Part shown: in pieces, positions 17,449-26,908 of the stretch | Layout: each line of letters opens with the position of its first letter | How positions within the stretch are numbered: position 1 is the first letter of the stretch | Source of the DNA: Sunxiuqinia indica | GTDB lineage: Bacteria; Bacteroidota; Bacteroidia; Bacteroidales; Prolixibacteraceae | Direction: 5' to 3' | NCBI RefSeq assembly: GCF_009847015.1 | Contig: NZ_WVEM01000002.1 | Coordinates: 1-64,000, forward strand | DNA length: 64,000 bases | Made by a program: the position numbers and the translations under genes | The notes under the pieces: model-generated | Told to the model about the DNA's origin: nothing | Seen by the model: the letters and a program-made list of their open reading frames with translations, nothing else | Database searches by the model: none

Positions 17449-18147
17449 ATGAAGACATCATTTATTAAGCTTATCCTGCTATTTCTACTTGTGATTCCTT
17501 TCAGCGTATTTTCTCAGTCAAACACCAAAACCACTTATTTCGAGAAAGATTCCATCACCCAAAAGGGATTCACCCTCATTTATATCAACAAGTCAGAATC
17601 GTTTGATCCGGCAGTGGGACAAAAACTGAAAGACACATTCTTCACTGTTTATCCTCCAATGGTGAAAAACTACAACAAAAAATCGGTCAGGGAAGTCACC
17701 TTCGTGATTGACCCCGCATACGACGGCGTTGCAGCAACTTCGGCTGATCGGGTAGTTTATAATCCCGATTGGTTTAGAAGAAATCCCAATGATATTGATG
17801 TGGTGACCCATGAAGTGATGCACATTGTGCAGGCGTACGGACAAACCCCTGGTCCCTGGTGGGTTACTGAAGGTATTGCGGATTATGTGCGCTACAAATA
17901 TGGCGTTGCTAACGAAGCAGGCAACTGGTCGCTGCCGGAGGTTAATGAAAAGCAGAACTACGATAACTCCTATCGCGTAACAGCCCGCTTTTTTGCATGG
18001 ATCGTCAAGAACAAAAACAAAAAATTCATTGAGAAAATGGACAAGGCCATGCGCAGTCACCAATATACTGAAGATATTTGGGTGAAACTGACTGGGAAAA
18101 ACCCAGCCGAATTATGGATGGAATATCTTGCCAATCCTGAGATTTAA
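17449..18147 (+). CDS. Secreted basic-secretory-protein (BSP) family peptidase
   Basis: A 232-residue secreted protein with a signal peptide (cleavage near SVFSQS, residue 22) and a zincin core: THEVMHIVQ gives the HExxH motif at residues 121-125, followed by WWVTEGIADYVRY around residues 137-149, the layout of the plant and bacterial BSP family (Pfam PF04450). A metallopeptidase function is inferred from the HExxH motif; the natural substrate is unknown. It lies 54 bp before the GH92 gene and probably shares its transcript, which suggests joint action on extracellular glycoproteins. Confidence 0.88.
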   Translation: MKTSFIKLILLFLLVIPFSVFSQSNTKTTYFEKDSITQKGFTLIYINKSESFDPAVGQKLKDTFFTVYPPMVKNYNKKSVREVTFVIDPAYDGVAATSADRVVYNPDWFRRNPNDIDVVTHEVMHIVQAYGQTPGPWWVTEGIADYVRYKYGVANEAGNWSLPEVNEKQNYDNSYRVTARFFAWIVKNKNKKFIEKMDKAMRSHQYTEDIWVKLTGKNPAELWMEYLANPEI

Positions 18148-18201
18148 TTCAAATAGAAGCCCAACCAAATGCCCAAAATTCGACTTGCTAAATTAGACAG
18201 A

Positions 18202-20547
18202 ATGAAAAGAACTTTTTTGCTCCTTTGTGTGCTCATAGGCGGACTTTCAATCGTCGAGGCCCAACCTGTGAAAGATTTGTGTGACTATGTCGATCCATTT
18301 ATCGGCACGCAAGAAATGGGGCACACTTTTCCCGGTGCCACAGTACCTTTCGGCATGGTTCAGCTCAGTCCCGAAACCGACACCATTCCTTACAGCGTAA
18401 ATGGTCGCTACAACGGTGAAGTGTATCGCTACTGTGCGGGCTACCAATATACAGACCCGACCATTACCGGTTTTGCCCACACGCATTTCAGTGGAACAGG
18501 GCACTCCGATTTGGGCGATTTTCTGATTATGCCGACAACCGGAAAACTGCGACTCAATCCCGGAACAGCCGAACAGCCTGAAAGTGGCTACCGCTCCCGG
18601 TTCAGCCACGAACACGAAAGTGCCAGCCCCGGATACTACCAGGTTTTACTGCAGGATTACGACATCATGGCTGAGTTGACCACAACCACGCATACCGGAT
18701 TTCACCAATACTCGTTCCCGAAAACCGACACCGGACATATCATTTTGGATATGAACTACAACATCTACAACTACCCGGGCAAAGTCATCTGGGCATCGGT
18801 TCGGGTGGAGAATGACACGCTTGTAACCGGTTACCGAATCACGCGCGGATGGGCACGAAACCGGTACCTGTATTTTGCCATGAGCTTTTCGAAACCGATG
18901 AAAGAATACGGGATGAAAAGTGATGAAAAACTGCTCTACAAAGGTTTCTGGCGGAAGTTCGACGAGACTAAAAACTTTCCGCAAATGGAAGCCCGTGAGA
19001 TGGTCAACTATTTCGATTTTGACGTAAGCGACGGGGAACCAGTGAAAATCAAATTTGCGCTGTCAGCAGTAAGCACCGAAGGCGCCTTGAGTAATTTGCG
19101 AGCTGAAATTCCAGACTGGGATTTCGAGAAAACGAAAGCTGAAGCCCGCCAGGCATGGGAAGAAGAACTGGAAAAAATTCAGATCCAGGCCGACCACGAT
19201 AAGATGGTGGCTTTCTACACTTCCATGTACCACGCCTTCATCAACCCAATTACCTACAATGATGTAGATGGCAAATACCGTGGATTGGACGGGAATATAT
19301 ACCAGGCTGATGGCTTTACCAACTACACGGTGTTCTCACTTTGGGACACTTACCGGGCGCTGCATCCGCTTTTCACGATTCTTCAGCCCGAACGCGCCAA
19401 CGACATGGTGGTGTCTATGATCAAACATTACGAGCAGAGTGCCCATCATCTGTTACCGGTTTGGTCACATTTCAACAACGAAAACTGGTGTATGATCGGC
19501 TACCACGCCGTACCAGTCATTGTCGACGCCTATATGAAAGGCATCCGGGACTACGATATCGACAAAGCTTTCGAAGCCGTAATCAAATCATCGACACACA
19601 AGAGTTACGATGGTATTGGGGAGTATATGGAGTATGGCTATGTGCCCTTCGACAAAGTGAACAACTCAGCATCACTAACCTTGGAGTATGCTTACGACGA
19701 CTGGACTATTGCCAAATTTGCTCAGTCGCTCGGCAAAACAGACGAAGCTTCAGCCTACCTGAAACGTGCCCAATCCTATAAAGAGTTGTTCGATCCGGAA
19801 GTAGGCTTTATCCGGGCAAAGAACGCCGATGGTAGCTGGAAAGAAAACTTCAACGCGTTAAAAACAACCGGTGAAGGTTACATTGAAGGCAATGCCTGGA
19901 ACTACTCACTATACGAGCCGCAGGATGTAGCCGGCTATATTCAGCTGCTGGGTGGCGAAAAGAAATTCATTTCGCGCCTGGATTCGCTTTTTGAAATGCA
20001 TTTGCCGGATGAGTTTTTTGAGGAGTCGGAAGACATTGACCGGGTTGGTATTATTGGTGGTTATGTGCAGGGCAACGAACCCAGTCACCATGTGCCTTAC
20101 TTGTACGCCTGGACCAGTACCCCCTGGAAAAGCGCGGAGAAAATTCATCACATCATCAACACCAAATATAATCCGGCACCGGATGGTTTGTGCGGCAATG
20201 ATGACTGCGGACAAATGTCGGCCTGGTACCTATTCAGCAGCATGGGCTTCTATCCTGTTTGCCCGGGAAGCAATGAGTATGTAATTGGTAGCCCGTGTGT
20301 AAATGAAGCAGCAATTGAAGTTGGTGACGGCAAAAAATTCGTCATGAAAGCCAGCAACCTGAGCGATAAAAATATCTATATCAAATCGGTGACACTGAAT
20401 GGCAAGCCTTATGACAAAAACTTCATCACCCACGACGATTTAATGAGTGGCGGGGAGCTGGTTTTCAACATGGCAGCCAAACCCAACAAGAAATGGGGAA
20501 CAGCGAAAGACAGCAAACCGTATTCAATATCAACAAACGAATTTTAA
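18202..20547 (+). CDS. GH92 family alpha-mannosidase, secreted
   Basis: An exo-acting calcium-dependent alpha-mannosidase that releases mannose from N-glycans or mannans. I place the start at 18202 (MKRTFLLLCVLIGG..., a good signal peptide), giving 781 residues; the earlier ATG at 18169 adds 11 residues that mask the signal. The GH92 N-terminal motif DYVDPFIGT...GHTFPGATVPFGMVQLSPET and GFAHTHFSGTGHSDLGD are present, and the (alpha/alpha)6 barrel ends in GNDDCGQMSAWYLFSSMGFYPVCPG. Linkage specificity cannot be read. No SusC/SusD pair is nearby, so it is not part of a classical polysaccharide utilisation locus here. Confidence 0.94.
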   Translation: MKRTFLLLCVLIGGLSIVEAQPVKDLCDYVDPFIGTQEMGHTFPGATVPFGMVQLSPETDTIPYSVNGRYNGEVYRYCAGYQYTDPTITGFAHTHFSGTGHSDLGDFLIMPTTGKLRLNPGTAEQPESGYRSRFSHEHESASPGYYQVLLQDYDIMAELTTTTHTGFHQYSFPKTDTGHIILDMNYNIYNYPGKVIWASVRVENDTLVTGYRITRGWARNRYLYFAMSFSKPMKEYGMKSDEKLLYKGFWRKFDETKNFPQMEAREMVNYFDFDVSDGEPVKIKFALSAVSTEGALSNLRAEIPDWDFEKTKAEARQAWEEELEKIQIQADHDKMVAFYTSMYHAFINPITYNDVDGKYRGLDGNIYQADGFTNYTVFSLWDTYRALHPLFTILQPERANDMVVSMIKHYEQSAHHLLPVWSHFNNENWCMIGYHAVPVIVDAYMKGIRDYDIDKAFEAVIKSSTHKSYDGIGEYMEYGYVPFDKVNNSASLTLEYAYDDWTIAKFAQSLGKTDEASAYLKRAQSYKELFDPEVGFIRAKNADGSWKENFNALKTTGEGYIEGNAWNYSLYEPQDVAGYIQLLGGEKKFISRLDSLFEMHLPDEFFEESEDIDRVGIIGGYVQGNEPSHHVPYLYAWTSTPWKSAEKIHHIINTKYNPAPDGLCGNDDCGQMSAWYLFSSMGFYPVCPGSNEYVIGSPCVNEAAIEVGDGKKFVMKASNLSDKNIYIKSVTLNGKPYDKNFITHDDLMSGGELVFNMAAKPNKKWGTAKDSKPYSISTNEF

Positions 20548-20602
20548 ATGATCTGAAACCTCCGTTGGGAGAGTATCGAATCCGGGCAGAAAGGCTTTAT
20601 AT

Positions 20603-20641
20603 CAAAAACACGTCATTCCCCTTACCCATGGTGTGTTTTTG
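20603..20641. terminator. Possible terminator between GH92 and the HcpR-like gene
   Basis: CAAAAACAC at 20603-20611 and GTGTTTTTG at 20633-20641 form a perfect 9-bp stem with a 21-nt loop between the two converging genes. The T-run lies inside the right arm, so it is a weak candidate. Confidence 0.35.
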
Positions 20642-20657
20642 GTGTAAACGTCTCCGT

Positions 20658-21332
20658 TTATCCTTTCAATAATTCGCTCATCTTTTGTTTGTCCATAATA
20701 CGAACAGTGCGTCGTTGCACTTCAATGTAACCTTCCTGTACCAGCTCACCCAGAGCACGGGCCAGCGAAGGGCGGGTTACACCAAAGTACTCCGCCAATT
20801 GAACCTGTCCCATCGGTAACTCAACTACAGCTAACCGATCACCGGCTAAATCAAGCAAGTAGTGCCCAATCTTTTGCCTGATGGTTTTAAACGATAAAAA
20901 CTTAATTCGTTGAGAAAGAAATTGCGCTCGCGACGAAATCGAGTTCAGGTAATTGGTCAGTATTTGTTGATCATTCTGAAGCATTTTCAGAAATTCGGGG
21001 CGTTCAATACTCAGTAAGCTTACTTCTCCATTAGCAATAACCGTTACCGGAAATCGGTTTTTTTGCCCAAATAAAAAAGCGGCAGCCAGTGGTCGTGGTG
21101 CTTCAATATCTTCAATTTTAATTGTCTTTCCCGAATAATCGGCCATTTCACCTTTCACACTCCCCTTCAATACAATGAATAAACGATTGCATTCGTCGCC
21201 AGCCTGCACAACCAAATCATCTTTTTCAAAACTTCGAACCTGATAATGCACATTCGACATTAAGGACGAAAGTTGGTCGGGGGTAAGCCCTTTAAAAACC
21301 GGAGAACGGCTTAACAATTCAAAATTCAGCAT
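20658..21332 (-). CDS. hcpR: Crp/Fnr-family regulator, HcpR-like
   Basis: A 224-residue transcription factor with an N-terminal cyclic-nucleotide-binding-type sensor fold (GLTPDQLSSL ... CNRLFIVLKGSVKGE) and a C-terminal winged helix (QVQLAEYFGVTRPSLARALGELVQEGYI, about residues 175-205). It is divergent from the ferredoxin-like and hcp genes, the arrangement known for HcpR, the Crp/Fnr-type nitrosative-stress regulator of anaerobes, including Bacteroidetes. The start at 21332 is preferred over 21374 because the longer form would place the palindromic operator at 21345-21362 inside the coding region. The identity as HcpR rests on fold and context, not on a ligand motif. Confidence 0.8.
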   Translation of the reverse strand: MLNFELLSRSPVFKGLTPDQLSSLMSNVHYQVRSFEKDDLVVQAGDECNRLFIVLKGSVKGEMADYSGKTIKIEDIEAPRPLAAAFLFGQKNRFPVTVIANGEVSLLSIERPEFLKMLQNDQQILTNYLNSISSRAQFLSQRIKFLSFKTIRQKIGHYLLDLAGDRLAVVELPMGQVQLAEYFGVTRPSLARALGELVQEGYIEVQRRTVRIMDKQKMSELLKG

Positions 21333-21344
21333 AAAAAAATGAGT

Positions 21345-21362
21345 TTGTAACATTTGATACAA
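21345..21362. promoter_or_regulatory. Palindromic Crp/Fnr-type operator
   Basis: TTGTAAC-ATTT-GATACAA is an 18-bp inverted repeat with one mismatch between half-sites. It lies between the divergent regulator gene and the ferredoxin-like gene. Its centre (21353.5) is about 40-41 bp upstream of the start site predicted from the TAnnTTTG box at 21383-21390, the position of a class II activator site. It starts 12 bp upstream of the regulator ATG, so it may also mediate autoregulation. Confidence 0.7.
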
Positions 21363-21382
21363 GTCAGAAACCACCTGAACCC

Positions 21383-21390
21383 TATTTTTG
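21383..21390 (+). promoter_or_regulatory. -7 element of the ferredoxin-hcp unit
   Basis: TATTTTTG matches TAnnTTTG and lies 23 bp before the ATG at 21414. There is no TTTG at the -33 spacing; the operator occupies the region just upstream, fitting an activator-dependent promoter. Confidence 0.6.
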
Positions 21391-21413
21391 TTTCAGAAAT
21401 TAAAACGAAAACA

Positions 21414-22304
21414 ATGATACGCGAAATAGTTAAAATAGACGAAGAATTATGTGACGGATGTGGAGAATGCATCCCAAACTGTCACGAGGGAGCATTGCAA
21501 GTGATTGATGGAAAGGCAAGGTTGATAAGTGAATTGATGTGTGACGGATTGGGAGCCTGCCTTGGCCATTGCCCTCAGGGAGCTATTGAAATTGAAAAAC
21601 GCGAAGCCGAAGAATATGACGAGGTGACCGTAATTAAGCAAATGATCCCAAAAGGAGAAAACTTGTTGATCGCCCACTTGAAGCATTTAAAAGATCATGG
21701 CGAAACCGGATTCTTGCAGGACGCCGTTCGTTACCTGAAAGCCAACGAAGAGGACTTGGACGTAAATGTGTCAGCGATTATCAGCGAGGTGCATAACAGC
21801 AAGCCTGAGGGCCAAGAGCAAAGTGGTGGATGTGGAGGCGGATGCCCCGGATCGGCTCCGGTAAGCTTCGAAAAACCGGCTTTCATGATGGCCCCTGAAG
21901 CTACGGCTACCCATTCGGGCGAATCTGAACTACAGCAATGGCCGGTACAGATGCATCTGATCAATCCGGCTGCCGGCTATTTTCAGGGAGCTGACCTGTT
22001 GGTTGCCGCCGATTGCGCCGCCTTTGCGCACGGTAGTTTTCACCAAACATTTATTAAAGGAAAAAAACTAGTTATAGCATGCCCCAAATTGGATGAAGGA
22101 AAATCGATTTACCTGGAAAAATTGATACGATTGATTGATGAGTCGAAAGTGAACACCGTGACGGTAGTTATCATGGAAGTTCCATGCTGCGGAGGATTAT
22201 CGCAGTTGGTAAAGATGGCTACTGAACGTGCGAGTAGAAAAGTTCCGGTAAAAGAAATTGTTGTTGGAATACGAGGGGATGTATTGGCTGAAGAGTGGGT
22301 TTAA
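21414..22304 (+). CDS. 4Fe-4S dicluster ferredoxin-like protein associated with Hcp
   Basis: A 296-residue protein, start at 21414 (MIREIVKIDEELCDGCGEC); the upstream frame to 21354 would overlap the operator. The N-terminal 60 residues bind two [4Fe-4S] clusters (CDGCGECIPNC and CDGLGACLGHC). A middle linker carries a Gly/Cys-rich stretch (SGGCGGGCPGS, about residues 136-146), and the C-terminal half contains further cysteines (VAADCAAF, IACPKLDEGK, EVPCCGG). Proteins of this build are encoded beside hcp in many anaerobes and probably pass electrons to the hybrid cluster protein. Not homologous to a known enzyme as far as I can tell. Confidence 0.85.
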   Translation: MIREIVKIDEELCDGCGECIPNCHEGALQVIDGKARLISELMCDGLGACLGHCPQGAIEIEKREAEEYDEVTVIKQMIPKGENLLIAHLKHLKDHGETGFLQDAVRYLKANEEDLDVNVSAIISEVHNSKPEGQEQSGGCGGGCPGSAPVSFEKPAFMMAPEATATHSGESELQQWPVQMHLINPAAGYFQGADLLVAADCAAFAHGSFHQTFIKGKKLVIACPKLDEGKSIYLEKLIRLIDESKVNTVTVVIMEVPCCGGLSQLVKMATERASRKVPVKEIVVGIRGDVLAEEWV

Positions 22305-22317
22305 TGAAGAGTGATAG

Positions 22318-22348
22318 CCGGGGACAAACCTTGTCCCCGGTTCCTTTT
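22318..22348 (+). terminator. Terminator between the ferredoxin-like gene and hcp
   Basis: A perfect 10-bp GC-rich stem (CCGGGGACAA, loop ACC, TTGTCCCCGG) is followed by TTCCTTTT. The T-tract is interrupted, so partial read-through into hcp is possible. Confidence 0.65.
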
Positions 22349-22425
22349 ACCACCCCAAAAATCAAAAAACACAAGAACCTGTTTTAGGATCTGCCAGAAA
22401 GAAGGATAGACTTGGATGGCAAAAA

Positions 22426-22446
22426 ATTCCGAATTTATTTCGGAAT
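22426..22446. repeat. Small inverted repeat upstream of hcp
   Basis: ATTCCGAA and TTCGGAAT form a perfect 8-bp inverted repeat around TTTAT. Short elements of this look (TTCCGAA...TTCGGAATGAC) recur in intergenic DNA of Bacteroidota, so I read it as a dispersed repeat rather than an hcp operator (inference). Confidence 0.45.
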
Positions 22447-22513
22447 GACCTAGTCATGGGTTTTGAGCAATAACGCAAAAAAAAGTAATTCAAAAATATA
22501 ATAGAATTTAGTT

Positions 22514-24172
22514 ATGGAAAATATGTTTTGTTTTCAGTGCCAGGAGGCAGCAAAAGGAGTTGGATGTACAATTAAAGGAGTTTGTGGAAAACCAAGTGAT
22601 GTAGCAAACCTACAAGACACACTTCTTTTTGTGTTGAAGGGAATCTCCATTTTAAATACGGATTTAAAAGCCGTTGGTAAAGCTGATAAAAAAGCAAACA
22701 AAGTCGTGTTTGACGGATTATTCAGCACCATTACCAATGCCAACTTCGATCATACGGCATTCGTTATCCGTATTAAAAAGTCATTGAAATTCCGCGACGA
22801 ACTGAAAGCCAGGGTTGCTGATGCCGGCTTAACGATCAGCGATCATGAATCAGTTCACTGGACTGCAAAAACCGGAGAAGAATTTGAAGCCAAAGCCAGC
22901 GAAGTTGGTATTTTAAGCGAGCAGAATGAAGATGTTCGTTCGTTGAAAGAGCTAATCATTTACGGCCTGAAAGGTTTGGCCGCTTATGCAGAACATGCAT
23001 ACAATCTGGCTCATGAAAAACAAGAGATTTTCGACTTCATGATGGAAGCACTGGCCAAAACAACGAAAGACTTGTCGGTTGACGAACTCGTTGGGTTGAC
23101 TTTGGAAACCGGTAAATTTGGGGTTGATGTCATGGCTCTGTTGGATGCCGCCAACACCAGCACTTATGGGAACCCTGAGGTGACAAAAGTAAACATTGGC
23201 GTGCGTAATAATCCGGCTATTCTGATTTCGGGACACGACATGCGCGACATGGAAGACCTGCTGAAACAAACCGAAGGTACGGGAGTAGATGTTTACACCC
23301 ACAGCGAAATGCTGCCAGCCAACTATTACCCTGAATTCAAAAAATACAAACAACTGGCCGGAAACTACGGAAATGCCTGGTGGAAACAAAAAGAGGAGTT
23401 TGAGTCGTTCAACGGACCAATCCTGTTTACCACCAACTGTATTGTGCCACCATTGGAAAAAGCAACTTATAAAGATCGCATCTACACAACCGGCGCTAGT
23501 GGATTGACTGGATCTATCCATATTCCGGATCGCAAAGAAGGCGAAATGAAAGATTTCTCAGCGATCATTGAGCATGCCAAAAAATGTGCTGCTCCTACCG
23601 AAATTGAAACCGGAGAGATTGTTGGAGGATTCGCTCACAACCAGGTATTCGAACTGGCCGAGCCAATTGTTGAAGCCGTAAAAACCGGTGCTATCCGTAA
23701 ATTCTTTGTCATGGCTGGTTGTGACGGACGTATGATGAGCCGCGACTACTACGAAGAGTTTGCTGCCAAATTGCCGAACGACACCGTGATCCTGACAGCA
23801 GGATGTGCCAAATACCGTTACAATAAATTGCCATTGGGCGACATCAACGGTATACCACGTGTAATTGATGCCGGACAGTGTAACGACTCGTACTCATTGG
23901 CTGTAGTTGCCTTGAAACTGAAAGAAATTTTTGAACTGGAAGATGTGAACGAGCTACCAATTGCTTACAACATTGCCTGGTACGAACAAAAAGCGGTAAT
24001 TGTTTTATTGGCGCTACTTTCTCTGGGAGTAAAAAATATTCATCTCGGACCAACATTGCCGGCATTCCTGTCGCCAAACGTCGTGAACGTATTGGTAGAG
24101 AACTTTGGTATTGCCGGAATTACAACTGCTGATGAAGATATCAAACTGTTTTTAGAAGATGCTGTTGCATAA
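22514..24172 (+). CDS. hcp: Hybrid cluster protein (hydroxylamine reductase/NO reductase)
   Basis: A 552-residue cytoplasmic Fe-S enzyme that detoxifies reactive nitrogen species; it was first named hydroxylamine reductase, and high-affinity NO reduction and protein S-nitrosylation have been shown in E. coli. The N-terminal cluster cysteines are in [19 protein letters not shown] (residues 6-24, spacing C-x2-C-x8-C-x5-C), the pattern of strict or facultative anaerobes. Hybrid-cluster ligands are visible in GHDMRD, NCIVPP, AGCDGR, AGCAKY and CNDSYS. The ferredoxin-like gene 209 bp upstream is its likely electron donor and the divergent Crp/Fnr regulator its likely controller. Confidence 0.96.
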   Translation: MENMFCFQCQEAAKGVGCTIKGVCGKPSDVANLQDTLLFVLKGISILNTDLKAVGKADKKANKVVFDGLFSTITNANFDHTAFVIRIKKSLKFRDELKARVADAGLTISDHESVHWTAKTGEEFEAKASEVGILSEQNEDVRSLKELIIYGLKGLAAYAEHAYNLAHEKQEIFDFMMEALAKTTKDLSVDELVGLTLETGKFGVDVMALLDAANTSTYGNPEVTKVNIGVRNNPAILISGHDMRDMEDLLKQTEGTGVDVYTHSEMLPANYYPEFKKYKQLAGNYGNAWWKQKEEFESFNGPILFTTNCIVPPLEKATYKDRIYTTGASGLTGSIHIPDRKEGEMKDFSAIIEHAKKCAAPTEIETGEIVGGFAHNQVFELAEPIVEAVKTGAIRKFFVMAGCDGRMMSRDYYEEFAAKLPNDTVILTAGCAKYRYNKLPLGDINGIPRVIDAGQCNDSYSLAVVALKLKEIFELEDVNELPIAYNIAWYEQKAVIVLLALLSLGVKNIHLGPTLPAFLSPNVVNVLVENFGIAGITTADEDIKLFLEDAVA

Positions 24173-24214
24173 TTAAAAATGCATGCAGAGAGAACTGCTT
24201 GATTTGGGAAGAAT

Positions 24215-24246
24215 AAAAGGGCATCCGTTTGGGTGCCCTTTTGCTG
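24215..24246 (+). terminator. Terminator after hcp
   Basis: A 12-bp stem with one T/G wobble (AAAAGGGCATCC, loop GTTT, GGGTGCCCTTTT) ends in a T-run. The remaining DNA to 24444 shows no gene. Confidence 0.85.
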
Positions 24247-24444
24247 TTTTATGGGAAAAATTACTCTGACAATATAAAGAATTTGCCAATTGGAATCGAA
24301 GACCATTGACAGGAGAACGTTCAAACGTGTGAGGAAAGATCGGGAATAAAGGAGACAAAACTTTTTTTAGAGTCTATATTTAATGTTACATTTTGACAGA
24401 TCGGAAATTTGAACTTGATTTAATACCTTTACCTGGATTCAAAA

Positions 24445-25980
24445 ATGGAACCAATGGTTCGAACACTCGCGAAAATAAGTCTCATATTGCTGATTATTGT
24501 TGCTTTGCCCATTGGGTTTTTCTTTGTTCGGGAGCTTTCGGCACTGAGCAAAAATGAACAAATGGTTGAGCGGGTTTTCAGCACTCAGCTCGAGTCAATT
24601 CTATATTCCATCAATCAGTATTCTGAAAATGTGGTGCAACATTGGAAGCAGAGTTTGGATCAGCCGATTGAGTCTGAAAGTGAAATCATGAAAGGGCTGG
24701 TTGAAAACCTGTTTCAAAATAATCAAGCGATTCTTGCCGTTCGTTTCTCCGACACAGCTACGTCAGATGAACAAGCACAATATTTTAATGATTCAATTTT
24801 TGTAATCGCTACACAAATACCGAGAAAGAAAATAGAGGTGTTACAAGGTTTTCTGGAGGAAAACTACCAACGGGTTGAGATAAATCCTTCGGGAGAATAT
24901 CTTATTTTTTACTTCTTACCAAAAAGTAAAAATGGCGAACAGATTTGTCAGTTGGTAGTCGATCCGGATTTATTTATTCAGCAAAACCTGAGACCAACAA
25001 TCCAAAAAGTTGCTCAGGATTTATTCTACATCAGTATTTCCGATTCCATTTCAGGAGAAATGTTATTCGAAACTGATCGGGAGAATGAGTTGTCGCATTC
25101 AGTTGAAAAAGCCACAATGTGGTATTTGCCGACTTACAAACTGGGCATTCAGTTAAAAACAAAAACAATTGAACAGCTGGCCTCGGAGCGCACACAGCGT
25201 GACAATTATATGCTATTGGGAATGGGCCTTTTTGTTGCTCTGGGTTTTATTTTCGTGCTGGCTAACATTCGGAAGGAGATGAAGTTGGCGGAATTGAAAT
25301 CTGAATTTGTGGCAAATGTGTCTCATGAAATTCGAACACCATTGGCACTCATTAGCATGTATGCTGAAACCTTATTGCTAAAGCGAATTAAAACCGAGGA
25401 AAGAAAAGAAGAATACCTGAAAACCATTCAGCAGGAAAGTGTCAGATTAACAGATATTGTCAATCGTATTTTGAATTTCTCAAGGATTGAAAAAAACCGG
25501 GTCAAGTACCATTTTGAGAATATTGATCTAAAGCAGGCCATTCCTGAGATTGTGCACTCTTTTGATTCGCATTTTGAAACCGCGAACATTTATTGTTTCC
25601 TGGAATCTTTCAACGGTCCCGCATGGGTGCAGGCCGATTGGGAATCGTTAAAAACACTGGTTGGTAATTTGTTGGACAATGCGATTAAATACAGTGATGC
25701 TGAGAATAGAACTGTGCGTGTACGAATCCAAAAAAAGGCAAAGCAGATTTGGCTTGAGGTTGAGGATAATGGAATTGGTATCTCAGCCAAAGATCAGAAA
25801 CACATATTCGAGCAGTTTTATCGGGTTACTGAAGGCGATTTAGCACATAAAGCGAAAGGTTCTGGTTTGGGTTTGAATCTTGTAAAACGGATTATGAAAG
25901 CTCATGGAGGAGGTGTGGCTGTGCGCAGTAAACCGGGTGAGGGAAGTACATTCATTTTAAAATTTCCAGAAAAAAAGTAG
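24445..25980 (+). CDS. Membrane sensor histidine kinase
   Basis: A 511-residue two-component sensor. It has an N-terminal membrane segment (residues 10-30), a periplasmic domain of about 220 residues with no family I recognise, a second membrane segment (about 254-274), the dimerisation box ANVSHEIRTPLALIS with phospho-acceptor His 294, and an ATPase domain with the N box (LVGNLLDNAIKYS), G1 (EDNGIGI), and G2 (GSGLGLNLVKRI). There is no HAMP or PAS domain between the second membrane helix and the H box. It is followed after 4 bp by its response regulator. Confidence 0.93.
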   Translation: MEPMVRTLAKISLILLIIVALPIGFFFVRELSALSKNEQMVERVFSTQLESILYSINQYSENVVQHWKQSLDQPIESESEIMKGLVENLFQNNQAILAVRFSDTATSDEQAQYFNDSIFVIATQIPRKKIEVLQGFLEENYQRVEINPSGEYLIFYFLPKSKNGEQICQLVVDPDLFIQQNLRPTIQKVAQDLFYISISDSISGEMLFETDRENELSHSVEKATMWYLPTYKLGIQLKTKTIEQLASERTQRDNYMLLGMGLFVALGFIFVLANIRKEMKLAELKSEFVANVSHEIRTPLALISMYAETLLLKRIKTEERKEEYLKTIQQESVRLTDIVNRILNFSRIEKNRVKYHFENIDLKQAIPEIVHSFDSHFETANIYCFLESFNGPAWVQADWESLKTLVGNLLDNAIKYSDAENRTVRVRIQKKAKQIWLEVEDNGIGISAKDQKHIFEQFYRVTEGDLAHKAKGSGLGLNLVKRIMKAHGGGVAVRSKPGEGSTFILKFPEKK

Positions 25981-25984
25981 TACC

Positions 25985-26665
25985 ATGTCAAAAATATTAA
26001 TTGTTGAAGATGAACAGGCTATGATGATTGGCCTACGCGATAATCTGGAGTTTGAAGGTTACGAGGTCCATACCGCTGATCGGGGAGACGATGGCCTGAA
26101 AAAAATCTTATCAGGAAATTATAATCTGGTTCTGTTGGATGTGATGCTTCCCGGAATGTCAGGATTTGACGTGTGTAAAAAGACCCGGGCCGCCGATATT
26201 GAAACGCCAATTATTTTATTAACTGCACGCGGTGAAGAGCTTGATAAAGTGCTTGGGTTGGAACTCGGTGCAGATGATTATGTCACCAAACCATTCAGTT
26301 TGCGGGAACTACTAGCCCGGATAAAAGTAATTTTACGTCGCGCCGGAGGTAGCGTACAGAAAGATGCTGATTTGATTACAATTGGCAATATTCGTGTTTC
26401 TTTTGAGTCATACGAAGCTTTTAATGCCAGCGACGAGCCGGTGAAAATGTCACACAAAGAGTTTGAAATTCTCCACTATCTCTGCAGTCACCACGGAAAA
26501 ATTGTTACTCGCGATGATATTTTAGACCAGGTTTGGGGAATGGATTATCAACCTACGTCTCGTACTGTCGATAATTTCATTGTTCGTCTTCGCAATAAAA
26601 TTGATACTCCGGAAAACCAGCATATCATCACTGTACACGGGGTTGGCTATAAACTGGTGCTTTAA
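25985..26665 (+). CDS. OmpR/PhoB-family response regulator
   Basis: A 226-residue DNA-binding response regulator, partner of the kinase at 24445. The receiver domain has acidic residues Glu 8/Asp 9, phospho-acceptor Asp 52 in LLDVMLPG, Thr in LLTARG and Lys in DDYVTKPFS. The C-terminal winged helix (from about residue 130) includes the OmpR-type recognition segment DNFIVRLRNKIDTP...HGVGYKLVL. Proteins of this class bind tandem repeats spaced by about 11 bp; such repeats are seen at 26831-26848 ahead of the next gene. Confidence 0.94.
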   Translation: MSKILIVEDEQAMMIGLRDNLEFEGYEVHTADRGDDGLKKILSGNYNLVLLDVMLPGMSGFDVCKKTRAADIETPIILLTARGEELDKVLGLELGADDYVTKPFSLRELLARIKVILRRAGGSVQKDADLITIGNIRVSFESYEAFNASDEPVKMSHKEFEILHYLCSHHGKIVTRDDILDQVWGMDYQPTSRTVDNFIVRLRNKIDTPENQHIITVHGVGYKLVL

Positions 26666-26799
26666 CTCGGTAGTCTGAGTTTAAAATTCCAAGTTAATAT
26701 TTGATTTTGAATGGCTATTTAAAGTGAACTTGATGAGAACGTTGATTGGTGCGATCCTGTTTCTTCTCTCTTTCAATTTTTTGCTCGATGACAATTCTG

Positions 26800-26863
26800 T
26801 GACATCTTGTGGCAACATATGATATTGGTTTGACATCGGGGTTACATCTGTGCTTTTACTTTG
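26800..26863 (+). promoter_or_regulatory. Tandem TGACATC-type repeats and putative promoter
   Basis: TGACATC occurs at 26800-26806 and 26831-26837, and TTACATC at 26842-26848. The last two are 11 bp apart in direct orientation, the spacing typical of OmpR/PhoB-family sites. A TACTTTG stretch at 26857-26863 resembles a -7 box one base short. The likely binder is the response regulator encoded just upstream (inference). Confidence 0.4.
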
Positions 26864-26908
26864 TATCTGCAAACAATAGAAAACAGAAACATTTAAAAGC
26901 TCAAAACA

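Noticed and set aside
20658-21374. Longer HcpR-like protein starting at 21374
   Set aside because: That start would place the palindromic operator inside the coding sequence; the ATG at 21332 fits better.
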